64,000 nt of DNA from CAVVYA01 sp963752345 (GTDB taxonomy: Bacteria; Pseudomonadota; Alphaproteobacteria; SMXQ01): NCBI GenBank assembly GCA_963752345.1, contig CAVVYA010000002.1:744001-808000 (forward strand), read 5' to 3'. Positions 11,885 to 21,450 of the stretch are shown in pieces. The notes below the pieces were generated by a model. The model ran no database searches and had not been told where the DNA came from. It saw nothing but the letters and a program-made list of their open reading frames with translations. The translations under genes and the position numbers were made by a program. Numbering within the stretch: position 1 is the first letter of the stretch; every line of letters begins with the position of its first letter.

Positions 11885-12953
11885 TCAGGTCAGGGGAATG
11901 CGCATCCCGCAGACCACCCCGGTCGGTTCGTAGCGCAGGGTGATGCCGCCGCCGTCCTTCTTGAAGGTGAACTGGAACAGGGCCGCGCCGTAGCCGCCGA
12001 TACCGGGGGCGTGACGCGCGGCCCGTTCTTTCGTCCAGGTCAGATGAGCATGCGCGAATGGCCGTCGGAGACGTCGTGCAGGCGATCGGACCGTCCCGCG
12101 GCGGAGACAGCGCGCATACTGCTGGGCATGTGGGGTTCGTGAGCAACGAAACATAGGCCTCGGGCGCCGCGAGAGACGTCCGGGCCGTCGCACAGGATTC
12201 GCTCGTCCTCGCCGTGCCGCAGCAGCTGGGAGCGGATCAGCGCGCGCAGATCGGCGCCGGTCATGCCGTTGTCGCTGAGCGCGATCTGCGCGTGGTTCAG
12301 CGCCTGCAGCCGGCTCGAGAACGCGTGGCCGAACTCCTCCGGGCTTGTGGTCGACCGCAAGGTCTGGCGCGACATGGCGTCGATCACGGAAATCATGTTC
12401 TTGAGCCGATGGGTCAGGGCGCGCTGCACCTTTTCGCCCTTCTCGCGCTGCTGCTCGAGCTCAACCTTGGCAACGCCAGGGCGGCGGAATTGGCGACCGT
12501 CTGCAGCAGGTCGACCTCGTCCGGGCGGATCTGACGCACGCTCGCCCAATAGGCGCCGATGGCGGCCATCGGATCGTCCTGGCGAACCGGCACCATGGCC
12601 AGGCTCTTGACGAATGTGGGACGGTAGGCGTCCTGCGGGATGCGCGGATCGACGGTGATATCCGGAATGACCGCTGGCTTGCGCTTGATCATGCACCAGC
12701 CGGAGATGCAGGCGCTCATCGGGAAGCGCTTGCCCTTCCACAGGGGCGAGATCGCATCCTCCTCGGCGTAATAGCAGAGATCGCCGTCGCGCAGGACGAA
12801 GGTGATGCCGTCGGCGGAGCAGGGTGCGCGCGCGGTGGTGACGATCTCCATGATCTCCGGAAGGAACGGGCGATCGACAGGCGCTGATGATGGCCACCAG
12901 CGCGGCCGCGTGGGCGTCGCAGGGCCGACCAGAGGAAATCGCGCGATGTCGTT
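11885..12953 (-). pseudogene. GAF-HWE/HisKA_2-type histidine kinase, degraded ATPase domain
   Basis: A GAF domain (VTTARAPCSADGITFVLRDG, ...WKGKRFPMSACISGWCMIK...) is followed, after a shift near 12480, by the dimerisation/phosphoacceptor helix THRLKNMISVIDAMSRQTLR typical of HWE kinases. The ATP-binding domain is damaged. The expected N-box (HELxTNAxKYGAL) appears only as scattered pieces such as FVAHEPHMPSSM and, in another frame, QYA. The G-box region GGYGAALFQFTFKK and the terminal YEPTGVVCGMRIPLT are recognisable. Here several small deletions and probable substitutions are needed, unlike the single extra bases elsewhere. The 5' end is not fixed. It is divergent from the next kinase. Confidence 0.6.
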
Positions 12954-13327
12954 CTGTTCTGATCAGACTGGGTCAGCGCTGCCTGTCCGGTTATGCTCCT
13001 CCGCTGGGTCGAGGGTGTCGGGAAGGGTGCCGCATCCGCGCCGCAGGCAAGCGCATGGAACCGGTCGGGCCGGCACTGTCCGTGACAGTAGCGCAGGCCT
13101 GACCTGGAGCCCGGCGGACATCGGGACAGGCAGGCCCGGGCGTTTCGACGGCCGGGCACCTCGGCGGTCCGCAAAAAACACACATGCCGGAGAGGGACCG
13201 TACAGTAAATCTGGACAGTAAATCCGGCGCCGCGTGTCCGCGCGGCGCAGTCACCCAGCGTATCACTTTGCCGCAGTTCAATGCGCTACCGACGGATAAA
13301 GCGGCGCACCGATCCGGGGGCTTCATC
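12954..13327. other. intergenic region between divergent histidine-kinase genes
   Basis: About 370 bp separating two divergent kinase genes. It should hold promoters for both, but I see no clear sigma-70 boxes, operator or terminator. The only ribosome-site-like element is GGGGG at 13316-13320, just upstream of the ATG at 13328. Open frames crossing it have no recognisable product. Confidence 0.4.
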
Positions 13328-14521
13328 ATGAGTTTGCCATTCTCCAGCATCCGGCCGAGCGAACTCAGTGCCCAACAGGAGGCTGGCCGGCTTGCGGCGG
13401 TGCGGCGCTACGACATCCTCGACACGCCACCCGACGGATCGTTCGACCGCATCACCGCCATGGCCGCCGACCTGTTCGACGTGCCGATCGCCATCGTCAG
13501 CCTGGTCGACCACGACCGCATCTGGTTCAAGTCGCACCATGGGCTCGACGTGCAGCAGATCGACCGCGAGCCCGGGCCTGTGCGCCTCGGCGATCCTGCA
13601 GCGACGAGCCCTGGGTCCTGACCGACGCGCAAGACCGACGTCCGCGTCCTTGACCAACCCGCTGGTCGCCGGCGAATTCGGCCTGCGCTTCTATGTCGGC
13701 GTGCCGCTGCGGACCCGCGACGGGTTCAATCTCGGCACGCTCTGCGTCATCGACCGCGAGCCGCGCACGGTGAGCGAACGGCAGATCGAGCGGCTGAAGG
13801 ACCTCGCCGCCATGGTGATGGACCAGATGGAGCTGCGGCTGGCACGCGCGCAGCGCGGTCGCCGAGCTGTCGAAGGTGGTCGAGGAGAAGGACGCCGCCC
13901 TGCGCTGCGCCGAGATGATGGCCAAGGAGATCGACCACCGGGTGATGAACAGCCTGCAGCTCATCTCCGGGCTGTTGCGCCTGCACAGCCGCGAGCTCGG
14001 CCAGACGGACGCCGGCCACGAGCTCGGCGTCGCCGCCCAGCGCGTCACCACCATCGCCAAGATCCACCAGCATATCTATCTGGGCGACGGCATCGAATAT
14101 GCCGAATGCAAAAGCTACCTGGAGCGTCTGTGCGACGATCTGTCCGCCATGTTGCGCTCGGTGCAGCGCGAGGCCATCGCGGTCCAGGCGGTCGAGGCGC
14201 GCGTGCCGACGGCGCAGATCGTCGCCATCGGGCTGATCGTCAACGAGCTGGTGATCAACTCGCTGAAGCACGGCAAAGGCCGGGTCACGTGTCACCCTGG
14301 AGGGGTCCGAAAAGGAAGGCTACGCGCTGTCGGTCAGCGACGAAGGCAAGGGCGTGCCGGAGGGCTTCGATCCCGCCGAGGCCAAGGGACTCGGCATGAA
14401 GGTGGTCGCGGCCCAGGTCCAGCAGCTCCGCGGCCGGCTGGTGGTCGGCCAGGCGGAGGGTTCCGGCGGCGCCAAATTCACCGTCTTGTTCGGCGGTCCG
14501 CACCGCCGCAACCTGAACTGA
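13328..14521 (+). CDS. GAF-domain HisKA_2/HATPase histidine kinase (frameshifted)
   Basis: Cytosolic sensor kinase. Residues about 15-165 form a GAF domain (RLAAVRRYDILDTPPDGSFD, PIAIVSLVDHDRIWFKSHHG, and after shifts near 13602-13630 FGLRFYVGVPLRTRDG). The HisKA_2 helix is EIDHRVMNSLQLISGLLRLH, with the phospho-histidine in DHR. The ATPase has the N-box IVNELVINSLKHG and, after a shift near 14290, SVSDEGKGVPEGFD and GLGMKVVAAQVQQLRGRL. Corrected sequence ends GGPHRRNLN. No response regulator lies next to it. HWE/HisKA_2 kinases in alphaproteobacteria often feed general stress signalling, but nothing here shows the target. Confidence 0.8.
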
Positions 14522-14640
14522 GCGGGCTGCCCATCGGTCGTCCCAGGCCCATCGAACGCGGCGCCGGCGACGTTGACGCGCGTCAATTCCGGGTAGCGAT
14601 CTATTTACGCTTATGCGATAGGATAGCCGGCGCCGGATGG

Positions 14641-15021
14641 ATGACGCCGAGTGATCAGTTGAGTAGCGACGTGACGGGGATCGTCATGCAGAAGGATTTG
14701 CTTGGGCCGGAGCTCAATCCGGCCATGGTGAAGGCTATCGCCAAGGTGGCCGAGGAATATCTCGGCGCCGAGCACGCCGTGACCAAGGCGTTCGGCGCCG
14801 TGCTCATCTCGACGGACCACCAGAAGATGTTCGAGATGGCGCGCGCGCTGTTCGGCGCCCTGCCGGCCGGCCAGCAGAATATGATCTGGCTCACAGCCAA
14901 AAGCCGCCTGGCGAGCGTCAGGACGAGCAGCATTCCGGTGAACAAGAGCCGCGCTCTGGCGAAGCTGAGCGACACCCCGTACAGCGCCGCCGACCTGTCG
15001 CCCAACCGGGTGCTGCACTGA
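14641..15021 (+). CDS. hypothetical protein, 126 residues
   Basis: One uninterrupted frame from ATG 14641; a second start at 14686 (MQKDLLGPELN) has a GGGG ribosome site and is also possible. The sequence is soluble and mostly helical in appearance (AMVKAIAKVAEEYLGAEHAVTKAFG, MFEMARALFGALPAGQQ), with a basic Ser-rich C-terminus. No family recognised. It follows the histidine kinase on the same strand with a 120 bp gap, so a functional link is possible but unsupported. Confidence 0.55.
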   Translation: MTPSDQLSSDVTGIVMQKDLLGPELNPAMVKAIAKVAEEYLGAEHAVTKAFGAVLISTDHQKMFEMARALFGALPAGQQNMIWLTAKSRLASVRTSSIPVNKSRALAKLSDTPYSAADLSPNRVLH

Positions 15022-15051
15022 CACGCCATCCGGCCTGTCGCGTGCGGCGGA

Positions 15052-16612
15052 TTATCCCCGATAGTCCGCCGCCACGGTCTCGTCGCGCGGCGCGGCCTTG
15101 CGGATCGCGCGGAACAATACTGTGAGCGCCATGGTGACCGCCAGGTTCAAGATCACCGTGTAGATCGCCGAATAGCCGGGCAGCGTCAAGCCGAGGATGC
15201 GTCAGCGGATAGATCGCCGTGAAGTTCGCCGCGACGCGCCATCCAGGTGCCGATGGCGATGCCCGACCGCCCAGCCGATCAGCAGCGCCCATTCGTCGAA
15301 CCAGCGCGTGTAGAGCCCGAGGATCACCGCCGGCAGGGTCTGGATGATCCAGATGCCGCCGAGGAGCTGCAGCTGGATGGCGTATTCCTGTCGGCAGCAC
15401 GATGATGAAGAGCAGCGCGCCGACCTTCACCACCAGCGAGACCACTTCGCCATCTGCGCTTCCTCGCGCCGGCGTGCAGTTCGGGTTGATGAACTCGCGA
15501 TAGATGTTGCGCGTGAAGAGATTGGCGGCGGCGATCGACATGATCGCGGCCGGCACCAGCGCGCCGATGCCGATGGCGGCGAAGGCGAAGCCGACGAACC
15601 AGTCCGGGAAGATGTCGAGGATCAGCGCCGGCACCGCGAAATTGTTGCCGTGAACTGCGCGAAGCCCGTCGGCATATTCCGGCATTCTGGCCGACGCCGG
15701 CGGCGAGCGCCATGAAGCCGAGCAGCGCCAGGAGGCCCAGCATGAACGAATAGGCCGGCAGCAGCGCCGCGTTGCGCCGGATCGCCTGCGCGCTGCTCGG
15801 CGCTCAGGATGCCGGTGAGCGAGTGCGGATAGAGGAACAGCGCCAGCGCCGAGCCGAGCGCCAGCGTCGCATAGGCGCTGTAGGCGCCGGTGCGTGTCCG
15901 GGCCGGCGGCGCGCAGCAGCAGCTTGGCTCGGCGGCACGGCGGCGAAGATCTTGCCGAAGCCGCCGAGCTGCATCGGCACGACGAAGATCACGGCGCAAG
16001 CACCGTGATGTAGATCAGCAGGTCCTTGACGATCGCGATCGGCGGCCGGCGCGCGCAGGCCGCTGGTGTAGGTGAAGGCGGCGAGGATCACGAAGGCGAT
16101 GATCAGCGGCAGATCGCCGACGAGCCCTGGCGCCGGGACGCCCAGCGCCGCGATCACGACTTCGAGGCCGACGAGCTGCAGCGCGATATAGGGCATGGTG
16201 GCGACGATGCCGGTCAGCGCGACGGCGAGCGCGAGCCAGCGGTTGCCGAAGCGGCCGCGCACGAAATCCGCCGCCGTGATGTAGCCGTGCTTGTGCGCCA
16301 CCGACCACAGCCGCGGAAAGACCACGAAGAGGAACGGATAGATGATCGATCGTGTAGGGCACGGCGAAGAAGCGCGATCGCGCCGGCGCCGAAGGCGAGC
16401 GCCGGCACGGCGATGAAGGTGTAGGCGGTGTAGAGATCGCCGCCGAGCAGGAACCAGGTGATCAGCGTGCCGAAGCGCCGGCCGCCCAGGCCCCATTCGT
16501 GCAGCAGGTCGAGATCGCCGCGGCGCCAGCGCGCGGCGACGAAGCCGAGCCAGGTGATGAAGCCGAACAGCAGCGTGAAGACGGTCAGCGCCGTCCAGTT
16601 GATTTCCGACAC
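15052..16612 (-). CDS. sodium:solute symporter family transporter (heavily frameshifted)
   Basis: The N-terminus (SEINWTALTVFTLLFGFITWLGFVAARW) and the segment WGLGGRRFGTLITWFLLGGDLYTAYTFIAVPALAFG are characteristic of the SSF family, in particular the monocarboxylate-type members that pair with a DUF3311 protein. Further helices can be followed in alternating frames (GIVATMPYIALQLVGLEVVIAALG; FAAIGIGALVPAAIMSIAAANLFTRNIYREFINP). The end reads TVAADYRG. Corrected length is about 510 residues with 12-13 helices. It probably imports a small organic anion with Na+. At least six one-base shifts are needed. Confidence 0.8.
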
Positions 16613-16714
16613 CCGAGTCCCCCAACGCGCCTTCTATCCGCCCGGCCGGCGCATCGCACGGCGGCGACCGGTCCTTTCGCCGCATGGCCCGAGGGCCGCG
16701 CGGCGTGCCGCCCG

Positions 16715-16985
16715 CTAGCCCGCGCCCGGATCGCTCCGGCTCTTCTCGGTCGCGCAATAGACGATGGCGGTGAGCACGCCGCCGACGATCAGCCACAGGA
16801 ACTGGTACCAGTAGAAGAACGGGATGCCGTGCCCACATCGGCTCGATGCGGTTGTAGAGCGGCGGCCAGACGATGGCGGCGAGCTGCACGACGAACAGCA
16901 GGTACCACCAGCGCCGCCGGCGCGCCGCGCCGCCTGCTGGCGCGGAGCCCGCGGCCCGGTCGCCGACCGCCCCATCGTTGTCCAT
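16715..16985 (-). CDS. DUF3311 small membrane protein, symporter partner
   Basis: Starts MDNDGAVGDRAAG; a basic stretch (RRRRWWYLLFVVQLAAIVWPPLYNRIEPM) leads into the first membrane helix. After a shift near 16840 it continues GIPFFYWYQFLWLIVGGVLTAIVYCATEK, ending SRSDPGAG. Two helices and about 89 residues match DUF3311, which typically sits directly upstream of an SSF symporter, as here (102 bp gap). It is probably an accessory subunit of that transporter. Confidence 0.8.
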
Positions 16986-17206
16986 CACGCCCCCTGCCCC
17001 GGCCCTGCGGCCGTTCTTGTTCCCGGCCACAGACTAGCGGCGCCGCGGCGCCGGTCAAGGGCGAGACGGCTCAGGGCACGGGATTACGGATGCTTGCCAC
17101 GCAGCGCCGGCGCGCGGCGACCGGCGCCGCGGACGCGGCGATGGCAAGGCAAAGGAGAAGCGCGTCTCGCGGGCGGTGGCGACGCGGCACCATGGCGGCA
17201 GCATGG

Positions 17207-17985
17207 TCACGCCGGCGTCCTCCGCGTCGCGGCGGTCGCGATGAAGGCGAGCAGCAGCGCCACCACGATCACGGCCCGGTCGGCAGGTCGAACACGGCCG
17301 ACGCGACCAGCCCGGCGACATAGCCGGCGATGCCGATCGCGTAGCCGACGACAAGCCGCTGCGCTCCGGGCCAGCGCGCGCGCCGCCAGCGCCGGCACGA
17401 TCAGGCTGGCGAACACCAGGTAGACGCCGACCAGCTGCACCGACGCGGTGATCGCCAGCGCGAACAGCGCGTAGAACGCCGACCTGCGCCGAGCCGGTCG
17501 CGCAGCCGAGCCACGAGCCGACCAGCGAGCACCGCCGCATAGAGCACCGCCACCGGCATCAGCTGCGCCGATCGCTGACCCACAGGATCTGCCCGACCAG
17601 CAGATCCTTGAGGTGCTCGCCGCCATGCGGGTTGTTGGCCAGCAGCAGCAGCTCGCACGCTCGCCGCCAGCACGAACAGCGATGCCGATCAGCGCCTCCT
17701 GCACCTCGCGGCCAGCGCCGGTCGGTCCAGGTCAGCAGGCCGCGCGCCGAGCAGCGCCGCGCGCGGCGGCCGCGACCTGCACGCCGACCAGCCGTGCGGC
17801 TCGAAGCCGAGCGCGTCGGCGAGGATGACGCCCAGCCCGGCGACCTGCGCGATCGCCAGGTCGATGAAGATGATGCCGCGCGCCAGCACCTGCTGGCCCA
17901 GCGGCACATGCGTGGCCAGCACCAGCAGCCCGGCGCAGGAACGCCGGGCCGAGGATGCCGAGCAGTCGAGGCCGTCGCAGTTCAT
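17207..17985 (-). CDS. zinc/manganese-type ABC transporter permease (ZnuB-like, frameshifted)
   Basis: ABC-3 family integral membrane protein. Visible segments in order: MNCDGLD..., GLLVLATHVPLGQQVLARGIIFIDLAIAQVAGLGVILAD, ANNPHGGEHLKDLLVGQILW, FYALFALAITASVQLVGVYLVFASLIVPALAA, and the C-terminal helix region ending FIATAATRRTPA. The ATG shares a base with the likely stop of the upstream metal-binding protein (TGATG). Corrected length is about 259 residues. No ATP-binding subunit gene lies on either side, so the energising ATPase must be encoded elsewhere or is missing. Confidence 0.8.
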
Positions 17986-18913
17986 CAGGCTTCGCAGCGC
18001 CGCCAGCAGCCGGTCGATCGTGGCGTCGAAGAAGCCGAACAGGTCCTTGGCCGCCGTCGTGCCGCCGACGGTGAAGGGCAGCACGACCGCCGGCACGCCG
18101 GTGCTTGCGCGACGAATTCGGACGGCGCGCGTCGTCCTGGTAGGCGGCGCGGATGACGCATCGCGCACCGGCTGTGCGCTGCAGCTGCTCGCAGCACTTG
18201 CGCGAGATAGCCGCTGCGTCGGCGGCACGCCGGGCTTGGGCTCCAGCGCGCCGATCTCGCGTCATGCCCAGCCAGTCCACCAGATAGACCCAGCTGTGTG
18301 GTGGACGACGACCTTCATGCCCTTGCAGCGGCGCCGCCTGCGCTGCCCAGCGCGTCGATCGCCGCGCTCCAGCGCTTGCGAAATCGGCCTGCGCGCTGCG
18401 CGATAGGTCGCGGCGTTGGCCGGATCGAGCTGCGGCAAGCCGCGCGGCCAGCGCCTTCGCGACACCGCGCGCATGTTGCGCGGATCGATCTGGATGTGCG
18501 GATTGCCGGCGGCATGCACGTCGCCGTCGGCGCGGTCGAGCCGCGTCGGCACTTCGAGCAGGCGCACATGCTGCGCGGCCTCGAAATAGCCCGGCGTGCC
18601 CGGCTGCGACCTTGCGCGTTGCCGGCCTGGCGCAGCAGCATGCGGCAGCCAGCCGATCTCCAGCTCGGCGCCGGTGCAGACCGACGAGGTCGGCGCTGCG
18701 CGCCTTGGCGATCAGGCTGGGCCGCGCCTGGATCTGGTGCGGGTCCTGCAGCGCGGTGGTGGCGACGTAGACCGTGACCGTGTCGCCGCCGAGCTCCTGC
18801 GCCAGCGCGCCCCACTCCGGCTCGCAGGCGAAGACGTTGAGTTCGGCGTGCGCCGGCGCGGCGACAGGCAGCGAGCAGCGAGCGACGCGACGAGCAGATG
18901 ATGAGCGTTTCAT
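17985..18913 (-). CDS. metal ABC transporter substrate-binding protein (ZnuA-like, frameshifted)
   Basis: A signal-peptide-like N-terminus (SLPVAAPAHA) is followed by ELNVFACEPEWGALAQELGGDTVTVYVATTALQDPHQIQARPS, the classic start of a cluster A-I zinc/manganese binding protein; the His of DPHQ is a metal ligand. Further ligands are expected in GNPHIQIDPRNM and KGMKVVVHH, both visible after frame changes. The C-terminal part reads GVPAVVLPFTVGGTTAAKDLFGFFDATIDRLLAAL. No His-rich loop is seen. It is predicted to deliver Zn2+ in the periplasm to the permease immediately downstream. Confidence 0.8.
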
Positions 18914-18925
18914 GGCGTGTCCTCC

Positions 18926-20329
18926 TCAGTAACTGTGCGCGCCGTGCGCGCCGAGGCTGACGGTGTATTGCAGGATGAACTGCGTTGTCGGTCTCGCGGT
19001 CGCGATTCGTCGCGGCTGAACTGCAGGCGGAACCGGCCGAACTCGCTGGTGTCGTATTCGAGCATCGCGCTGTCGCGCGCGGCGTGTGGCCGAGATCGTC
19101 GAGCGCCGTGCCGGCGAGCGCCGACGGCCGACGTCGTCGGCGTCGCACCTCGTCGTAGCGCAGGCCGACGCGCCAGCGCGGCATGAACTGATAGACCGCC
19201 TGCGACGTACCAGCCGGTCTGGTCAGCCGTCGATCGGCAGCGCCGTTGAACGTCGCCGTCGTCGCTGGCGCGAGGAAATACTCGCCGTGCAGCTTCAGAT
19301 TCGCTCGACCGGAGTTGCCGTCCGGCGCCCATTTGTAGACGAGGCTCGGCGATCCGAGATCGTCGTGTCGCCGCTGAACACGTCGGCCGTTCGCCGGTCT
19401 CGCGGTCGTCGCGCCTTCGTGCGCAGATAGGACAGGCCGGCCAGCCAGCTGCTGCTCGTCGTCGATATCGCCGCCGGCATGGACGAACGGCGCTGTAGGT
19501 GCCGACGCCGTGTTGGCGGCGCCGCCGGCCGGGAAGTGAATCGCCGCGGAACACCTCGCCGCCGAATTCGAGGAAGAAGGCGGTCGGCGCGAGCCAGCGC
19601 AGCTGCACGCCGTCGTCGCCGTACTGGTTGCCGAGGAAGGCGCGATAGGGCAGCGGCGCGTCGGCGAAATCCCAGTCGTGCGCGTGCTGCTCGTTGAGAT
19701 AGCCGATGCCGGAGAAGAAGCGGCCGGCCTTGAGCGGTGAAGCCGCCAGGGCAGGCTGGTGGTCTGGATGAAGGCCTCCTCGACCGCGACCTCGTCCTCG
19801 CTGCTCGAGCGCGACGGTCAGACTGCCGTAGAACTCCTGATCGATATTGGCGCTGAAGTTGACCTCGGATTCGCCGAGCGAGAAGCCGCGCGGATCGGGC
19901 CTCGCCGCCTCCTCGCCCAGCGCGAAGCCGGGAACGCGGTAGTCGTCCGGGATCGTGCGAATAGGCGCCGAAGGTGCCGTTGAGCACGACGCTGATCGCC
20001 GGATTGAAGGCATTGGCCGATTGGCCGCGGCGCGCCGGCGCCGCGCGGCGCCGTGGCGCCGACCTGGATGGCTGCGCGGCGTCATTGGCCGGCCTTGGTC
20101 TGGGCGGCGCTTTCCTTGGCGCGCCTGGCGCGTCGCCTTCTCGGCCTTCTCGAGCCGTCGTTCGAGTTCGCGGATGCGTCGCCTCGTAATCGGTGCTTCA
20201 TCTGATCGACCATCTGGCGGATGGCCGCCATGTCGCCGGACGGTTTGCGCCCAAGCGGCGGAGGCTGGCCGCGAGAGCGAGCGCGCCCGTGGCCACCGCC
20301 ACGGACAGGGTCAGTCTTGCACGAGTCAT
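18926..20329 (-). CDS. outer-membrane beta-barrel porin with N-terminal coiled coil, zinc-operon member (frameshifted)
   Basis: The signal peptide TRARLTLSVAVATGALALAASL is followed by a helical segment (DMAAIRQMVDQMKH...) that looks like a short periplasmic coiled coil. The barrel begins NPAISVVLNGTFGAYSHD-like and continues SEVNFSANIDQEFYGSLTVALE, KAGRFFSGIGYLNEQHAHDW, YDTSEFGRFRLQFSRDE. The corrected end, FILQYTVSLGAHGAHSY, has the alternating pattern and terminal aromatic of an outer-membrane strand. About 465 residues. It sits 12 bp upstream of the metal-binding protein, so it probably lets zinc or a zinc complex cross the outer membrane. No TonB box or plug domain is seen. Confidence 0.7.
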
Positions 20330-20463
20330 GATCTGCAGCTTCCTTCGTCCGGCCGCGCCAAACGCGGCCAAGCACCGACCGCGCGCGTGCGCCGAATGCT
20401 CATGGCGGAGACCGGAAGAAGGCGACTCCCGGGCCACGCGGGCTGCCGCTGAGGCGTCGCGGT

Positions 20464-20862
20464 TCAGACATGGAACGAAGGAGACGGCGGCGCGCGCGAG
20501 GAATAGTCGGACGGCGCGTGGCGCGGGGCGAACGGGCCTATCCACCGCGAGATAGGCGATCGCGCGCAGCGGCGCGAGCGCGAAGGCGACCGAATGCGAC
20601 AGCAGCGTCGCGGCGCCGTAGGCCCGTGAGATGGCAGATGGAGCAATGGTGTCGCTGCCCGTCGCCGTCGAGCGGCGGCGCGGAGGCAGCCGCCGCTGAG
20701 GCCGCCGCCGTCGCCGCTCGCCGTCAGGGCGGGAACGGCCCCGCAGTCCGCTGGGCGGGCTGCATGATGGATGGAGCCTGGCCGATATAGCCCTGGAGCA
20801 TGAGCGCAAGGATCAGCAGCCCCGTTTTCAGGAGCTTGCGCGAAATCGCCAGAGCGGTCCAT
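20464..20862 (-). CDS. DUF2946-like small protein heading the zinc operon (frameshifted)
   Basis: The frames give RKLLKTGLLILALMLQGYIGQAPSIMQ (an uncleaved or cleaved signal segment), then a low-complexity stretch, then a HHCSICHLTG motif with two cysteines, and a C-terminus ...DYSSRAPPSPSFHV. The combination of a hydrophobic N-terminus, HCxxC-type pair and a terminal RAPP is that of DUF2946-type proteins, which are often found near metal or copper transport genes. It is first in the predicted operon behind the Zur-type operator. The exact start is uncertain because a shift follows MDRSGDF. Confidence 0.45.
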   Translation of the reverse strand: MDRSGDFAQAPENGAADPCAHAPGLYRPGSIHHAARPADCGAVPALTASGDGGGLSGGCLRAAARRRRAATPLLHLPSHGPTAPRRCCRIRSPSRSRRCARSPISRWIGPFAPRHAPSDYSSRAPPSPSFHV

Positions 20863-20948
20863 GCGCGCGCGCTCTACCCACCTGTCGCTCGGTCACTTCG
20901 CCGGCCAGCCTCGCCGTGCCGCTAGGGATACGGGATTTCGCCCGGCCG

Positions 20949-20971
20949 GTAAAGATACATTATAACATTGC
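20949..20971 (-). promoter_or_regulatory. candidate Zur operator
   Basis: Read on the minus strand, the 23 bases from 20971 to 20949 contain AATGTTATAATGTATC and match the enterobacterial Zur consensus (GAAATGTTATA-N-TATAACATTTC) at 17 of 22 fixed positions, with a nearly perfect left half. It lies about 90 bp upstream of the DUF2946-like gene and the porin, metal-binding protein and permease genes. Zur represses such genes when zinc is sufficient. It is an AT-rich island in very GC-rich DNA. The assignment comes from sequence plus gene context only. Confidence 0.65.
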
Positions 20972-21324
20972 GTTCGCGGGCTTTGGCGGCAGTGCGGCGC
21001 CGGAGTTCGCTCGCGCCGCCCCGATGGACCGCGCCTCAACCTCGTAGCGCTTCACCACGGCCTGGGCGCCCTGCAGCTTGCGCGAATGCTCCTGGATGGT
21101 CTCGTGATCCTTGCTCTTGCGATAGGCCTCGATGGCCGCGTCGTTCTCCCATTCCGAATAGGAGATATATTCGCCCGGCGCGTCGAGGCACTTGAGCAGC
21201 TTCTTCCGACAGGCAGCCCGGCTGCTTGATCATCAGCGGCGCGCAATCCTGCTTCCAGATGCGCTCGGCCTCGGCCTGGGCGCGCTGGTGCGACCTGGAC
21301 GTGGATGAGACGGACGATCGGCAT
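20960..21324 (-). CDS. ABM-type/dimeric alpha-beta barrel protein (frameshifted)
   Basis: The start MPIVRLIHVQV is followed after shifts by QAEAERIWKQDCAPLMIKQPGC, then PGEYISYSEWENDAAIEAYRKSKDHETIQEHSRKLQGAQAVVKRYEV. The pattern is that of the antibiotic-biosynthesis-monooxygenase/heme-degrading barrel fold, of which this is a distant member. The frame runs on past KRYEV to a TAA inside the Zur-like site; the natural stop may be earlier, after a lost base. Its substrate is unknown. It is on the same strand as the zinc operon but upstream of the operator. Confidence 0.6.
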
Positions 21325-21450
21325 GGCGAGCCTCCCTTGCGTTGCTGCCAGGTTGAACAGGCGATCGCGGCAATGGTTCCGGTCGCCTGCGCTCGGCGGC
21401 CGCGATTCCGCGGATGGCATCGCGGCGGGCAAGCTGCTAGAATGCCGACC

